DNA of 64,000 nt from PALSA-1006 sp963733265. GTDB taxonomy: Bacteria; Pseudomonadota; Gammaproteobacteria; Burkholderiales; Gallionellaceae. The notes below the pieces were generated by a model. That model saw only the letters and a list, made by a program, of their open reading frames with translations. It was not told the origin of the DNA and ran no database searches. The translations under genes were made by a program, and so were the position numbers. The stretch spans positions 992,001 to 1,056,000 of the forward strand of contig CAVTCF010000001.1 of assembly GCA_963733265.1 (NCBI GenBank). The letters are read 5' to 3'. Position 1 is the first letter of the stretch. The number at the start of each line of letters is the position of its first letter. Below, piece by piece: positions 61,368-64,000 of the stretch.

Positions 61368-61384
61368 ATGAATATTCGAACTAA
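61304..61384 (+). other. candidate short ORF, copy 2 (26 codons)
   Basis: ATG AGT TTA GAC starts a 26-codon frame (MSLDTLYKRIKDLNWKRK, ending NEYSN) that overlaps the start of the next lipoprotein gene by 17 bp. It shares MSLDxLxxRxKxxNW with copy 1 at 55587. It may be a translated leader coupled to that gene, or chance retention in a duplicated segment. Confidence 0.3.
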
Positions 61385-63614
61385 CAGGTTTATATATGGC
61401 GTTCTGCCATTGGCTGCGCTATTCCTTACGGCATGCAGCGGGGGCGGTGGTGGTTCATCTTCCTCAACTTCACCATCCGGCTCTTCATCAATTTATCCGC
61501 GCTATGCTTTTACCGCCAACAGTTCCGACAACAGCGTTTCAACCTACGTGGTGAATGCTTCAACGGGGTGGCTCAAGTACATCGGCAAGGCAACGACAGA
61601 CACCAGTCCTAACTCCGTCACCATTGATCCTTCGGGCAAGTATGCCTATGTGGCGAACAATGCTGGCACCGTCTCGCAATACACCATCGGCACGAATGGG
61701 GTGTTGACGGCGATGACTCCGGCAACGGTTCCGGCTGGCGTATCCCCTAACTCCGTCACCGTCGATCCCACGGGCAAGTACGCCTATGTGGCGAATAATG
61801 GCAGCAACGGCACCGATGGCCTCGGCATCTCGCAATACACCATCGGTACGAATGGGGTGTTGATGCCGATGACCCCGGCAAATGTTACGACTGACGCATA
61901 CCCGCTTTCCGTCACTGTCGATCCCACGGGCAAGTACGCTTATGTGGCGAACAATGGCAAAAATACTGCCAGTACAGTCTCGCAATACGCCATCGGTACG
62001 AATGGGAAATTGACGCCGATGAGTCCGGCAACGGTTCCGGCTGGCTTATACCCTAACTCCGTCACCGTCGACCCCTCGGGCAAGTACGCTTATGTGGCGA
62101 ACGGGGGTGACGGTATCAACCCCGGCACTGTTTCGCAATACACCATCGGCACGAATGGGGTGTTGACACCGATGTCCCTGCCAACGGCTCTGGCAACGGT
62201 TCTGGCTGGCGTATACCCTAACTCCGTCACCGTCGACCCCTCGGGCAAGTACGCTTATGTGGCGAACGGGGGTGACGGTATCAACCCCGGCACTGTTTCG
62301 CAATACACCATCGGCACGAATGGGGTGTTGACACCGATGTCCCTGCCAACGGCTCCGGCAACGGTTCCGGCTGGCGTATCCCCTAACTCCGTCACCGTCG
62401 ATCCCTCGGGCAAGTACGCCTATGTGGCGAATGCTAGCGGCAACGTTATCTCCCATATCTCTCAATACACCATCGGTGCAAACGGCTCATTGACGGCGAT
62501 ATCACCAGCTACTGTTGCCGATATGGCCGGGCCGAAATCAATCGTGATAGCTGCCGGAACAGCTGCGGTAACCGGGGTTGCCAAGTATGCCTATGCAGCA
62601 AATAAAGGTGACGGTGTTAACCCCAGCACCATTTCGCAATACAGCATAAGCACGAGCGGCGCGTTGAGTAATATGGCACCGGCAACAGTAAGCTCAGTGG
62701 GGATAGCTCCGCAATTTGTGATGGTTGACCCGACCGGGCAGTATGCCTATGCGGTGAACTATTCCGGTGGCGCTGGCAATCTCGGTGAGGTTTCGCAATA
62801 CACCATCGGCACTGGCGGAACAAGCGGAGCTTTGTCTCCTGCAGGAACAATTAATACCGGTACCGGGCCGTCAACTGGCACTATCGACCCGCTGGGTAAA
62901 TATGCTTATGTGCTGAATACCGGCACCAATAATATTTCGCAATACAGTATTGGAGCGGGCGGGGTGTTGGCACCGTTGACGACGGCCACCGTTGGCGCAG
63001 GCTCTGCGCCACAGGCGATCGTTATTGATCCTTCCGGCCAATATGCTTATGTGGCTAACTATGGCACGGTTTCCGGGGCTACGATTTCACAATATACCGT
63101 AGCGGCAAACGGTGTGTTGACGCCTATGGCGCCAGCTTCGGTTGCCGCAGGTGCTCAGCTTTTCTCGATTACCGTCGATCCGTCCGGCAGATATGTTTAT
63201 GCAACAGACACCTCCGGTGCCACTGTCTTGCAATACTCGATAGGCTCTACCGGTGCTTTGTCACCTTTGGCGACACCCAGCGTAGCGGCTGGATCGGGAC
63301 CTAAGTCTGTCAGCGTTGATCCCAGCGGCAAATACGTCTATGTGGCTGACATAGGCGGTCGTGTGCTTCAGTACGCCATCGGCGCGGGTGGCGTATTGAG
63401 TCCGCTGTCGACGGCATCCCTCTCGGTGGGTTCAAACCCGTATTGGGGCACGGTCGAAGCGGGCGGTCTTTATGCTTATGTCGCGGACTATGTCGGCAAC
63501 AGCATTTTGCAATTCGTGATCGGCACAAATGGTGCGCTGACTTCAAATACCCCGGTGAGTCAACCGGCAGGCAATACACCGGTTTCTGTGGTTACCAGTG
63601 GAACTTGGCAATAG
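61368..63614 (+). CDS. YVTN beta-propeller lipoprotein
   Basis: Lipoprotein of 748 residues with lipobox LTAC (Cys23), then a Gly/Ser linker. The rest is about fifteen YVTN/lactonase-type blades with the core SVTVDPSGKYAYVANN and SQYTIGTNGVLTPM. Two adjacent blades, 62051-62215 and 62216-62380, are near-identical 165-bp (55-residue) tandem copies, evidence of a recent duplication. Such propellers bind proteins or glycans at the cell surface; no enzyme motif is visible. AAAGAAAGG lies upstream of the ATG. Confidence 0.88.
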   Translation: MNIRTNRFIYGVLPLAALFLTACSGGGGGSSSSTSPSGSSSIYPRYAFTANSSDNSVSTYVVNASTGWLKYIGKATTDTSPNSVTIDPSGKYAYVANNAGTVSQYTIGTNGVLTAMTPATVPAGVSPNSVTVDPTGKYAYVANNGSNGTDGLGISQYTIGTNGVLMPMTPANVTTDAYPLSVTVDPTGKYAYVANNGKNTASTVSQYAIGTNGKLTPMSPATVPAGLYPNSVTVDPSGKYAYVANGGDGINPGTVSQYTIGTNGVLTPMSLPTALATVLAGVYPNSVTVDPSGKYAYVANGGDGINPGTVSQYTIGTNGVLTPMSLPTAPATVPAGVSPNSVTVDPSGKYAYVANASGNVISHISQYTIGANGSLTAISPATVADMAGPKSIVIAAGTAAVTGVAKYAYAANKGDGVNPSTISQYSISTSGALSNMAPATVSSVGIAPQFVMVDPTGQYAYAVNYSGGAGNLGEVSQYTIGTGGTSGALSPAGTINTGTGPSTGTIDPLGKYAYVLNTGTNNISQYSIGAGGVLAPLTTATVGAGSAPQAIVIDPSGQYAYVANYGTVSGATISQYTVAANGVLTPMAPASVAAGAQLFSITVDPSGRYVYATDTSGATVLQYSIGSTGALSPLATPSVAAGSGPKSVSVDPSGKYVYVADIGGRVLQYAIGAGGVLSPLSTASLSVGSNPYWGTVEAGGLYAYVADYVGNSILQFVIGTNGALTSNTPVSQPAGNTPVSVVTSGTWQ
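62051..62380 (+). repeat. two near-identical 165-bp tandem repeats
   Basis: The unit starting CCCTAACTCCGTCACC occurs at 62051 and 62216 with a period of 165 bp, and a third, shorter match begins at 62381. The period is a multiple of three (55 codons), so copies can be gained or lost without breaking the gene. Confidence 0.9.
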
Positions 63615-63621
63615 TAATATT

Positions 63622-64000
63622 ATGAAATTTTACATGCCTGCCAAATTCGTTTTCAAGCACCCTATCAATATAGGATTTGCGATTTTTCTTGCTGCCTCCT
63701 TTTTGCTTTCTGGTTGCAGCGGGGGCGGAGGTGGAGGCAGTGGTAGCGCCGGTAATGGTAACGGTGGAAGTGGAAGTGGTAGTGGAAACGTGACCATTGG
63801 TGGCACACTCAGCGGCCTCGCAAGTAGTCAGCAAGTCATCCTTCAAGACAACGGTGGTAATGCGCTTACTGTGACATCAAATGGTGCCTTCACTTTTTCT
63901 GCTTCACTTGCCAGTTCAACAAGCTACTCAGTAACTGTTTCAACTCAGCCATCAGGTCAAATCTGCACAGTTGCCAACGGCTCCGGTACTGCAACAGCCA
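63622..64000 (+). CDS. lipoprotein, N-terminal part (cut by the window end)
   Basis: The first 126 codons of a lipoprotein are visible. The signal (INIGFAIFLAASFLLSGC) ends in a lipobox LSGC with Cys32, then SGGGGGGSG and a Gly/Ser/Asn linker. The following part (GGTLSGLASSQQVILQDNG, NGAFTFSASLASSTSYSVTV) is a beta-rich Ig/carboxypeptidase-regulatory-like repeat found in many Gram-negative surface proteins. The 7-bp gap to the previous stop suggests co-transcription. The end of the gene is outside the window. Confidence 0.8.
   Translation, partial: MKFYMPAKFVFKHPINIGFAIFLAASFLLSGCSGGGGGGSGSAGNGNGGSGSGSGNVTIGGTLSGLASSQQVILQDNGGNALTVTSNGAFTFSASLASSTSYSVTVSTQPSGQICTVANGSGTATA

Noticed and set aside
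61368..63614. DGR-type variation in the YVTN propeller
   Set aside because: Differences between blades include many third positions and the conserved parts are blade motifs; the pattern is one of tandem duplication.

Overview
The window reads as a chromosomal segment of a Gram-negative betaproteobacterium. The inference rests on the housekeeping gene families (ClpS-ClpA, QueA-Tgt-YajC-SecD-SecF, monomeric NADP isocitrate dehydrogenase, two-subunit pyruvate carboxylase, RluE) and on a complete cbb3 oxidase locus. A Gallionellaceae/Nitrosomonadales relative is my best guess, but the sequence alone does not prove the genus.

Layout. 1-2.6 kb: the end of an outer-membrane protein, a Kelch-repeat lipoprotein and a small beta-barrel-like protein. 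2.7-6.7 kb: DUF4202 protein and CysG (siroheme synthesis), bracketed by two inverted copies of a REPIN-like repeat, then a TauE/SafE-like membrane protein and a Sco copper chaperone. 7.5-15.8 kb: ccoNOQP, a 39-codon small membrane ORF, ccoG, ccoH, ccoI, ccoS (cbb3 oxidase and its assembly factors). 17.5-23.8 kb: tRNA-Leu(CAA), queA, tgt, yajC, secD, secF and a DedA protein. 23.9-29.7 kb: gluQ, a DUF4440-like protein, clpA and clpS on the minus strand, then a cold-shock gene, an orphan MinD/ParA-like ATPase and gloA. 29.8-33.1 kb: pycA-pycB. 33.4-38.1 kb: a DUF4384 secreted protein and a TPR-CHAT lipoprotein. 38.2-46.5 kb: a histidine-kinase gene remnant, icd, rluE, an FmdB-type zinc ribbon, a DUF502 protein, aspS, a barnase-like RNase with its barstar-like inhibitor, nudB and nadA. 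46.7-50.4 kb: LpoB-like, COG3014-like and LPP20-like envelope proteins. 50.4-55.4 kb: an EEP-family phosphatase/nuclease, a ClsB-like phospholipase D, a membrane-anchored Mrr-like nuclease, and a PfkB kinase facing a SemiSWEET-GntR pair.

55.6-64 kb is an island of at least six lipoprotein genes with similar N-termini: a frameshifted SBBP-propeller gene, three tandem paralogues with a C-terminal Lcl/DUF1566 (C-type-lectin-like) domain, a YVTN-propeller gene and a gene cut by the window end.

The most notable find is in those three paralogues. Their last 138 bp look like variable regions of a diversity-generating retroelement (DGR). Between the first and third genes I count 21 substitutions, all at positions 1 or 2 of codons that end in C, with no third-position change, followed by 58 bp of identical downstream DNA. 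No reverse transcriptase or template repeat is visible in the window, so these would be remote targets of a DGR encoded elsewhere. Other points for a second look are the inverted REPIN pair, two unannotated small membrane ORFs, the barnase/barstar pair, the CHAT lipoprotein, and duplicated leader segments with a short conserved ORF.
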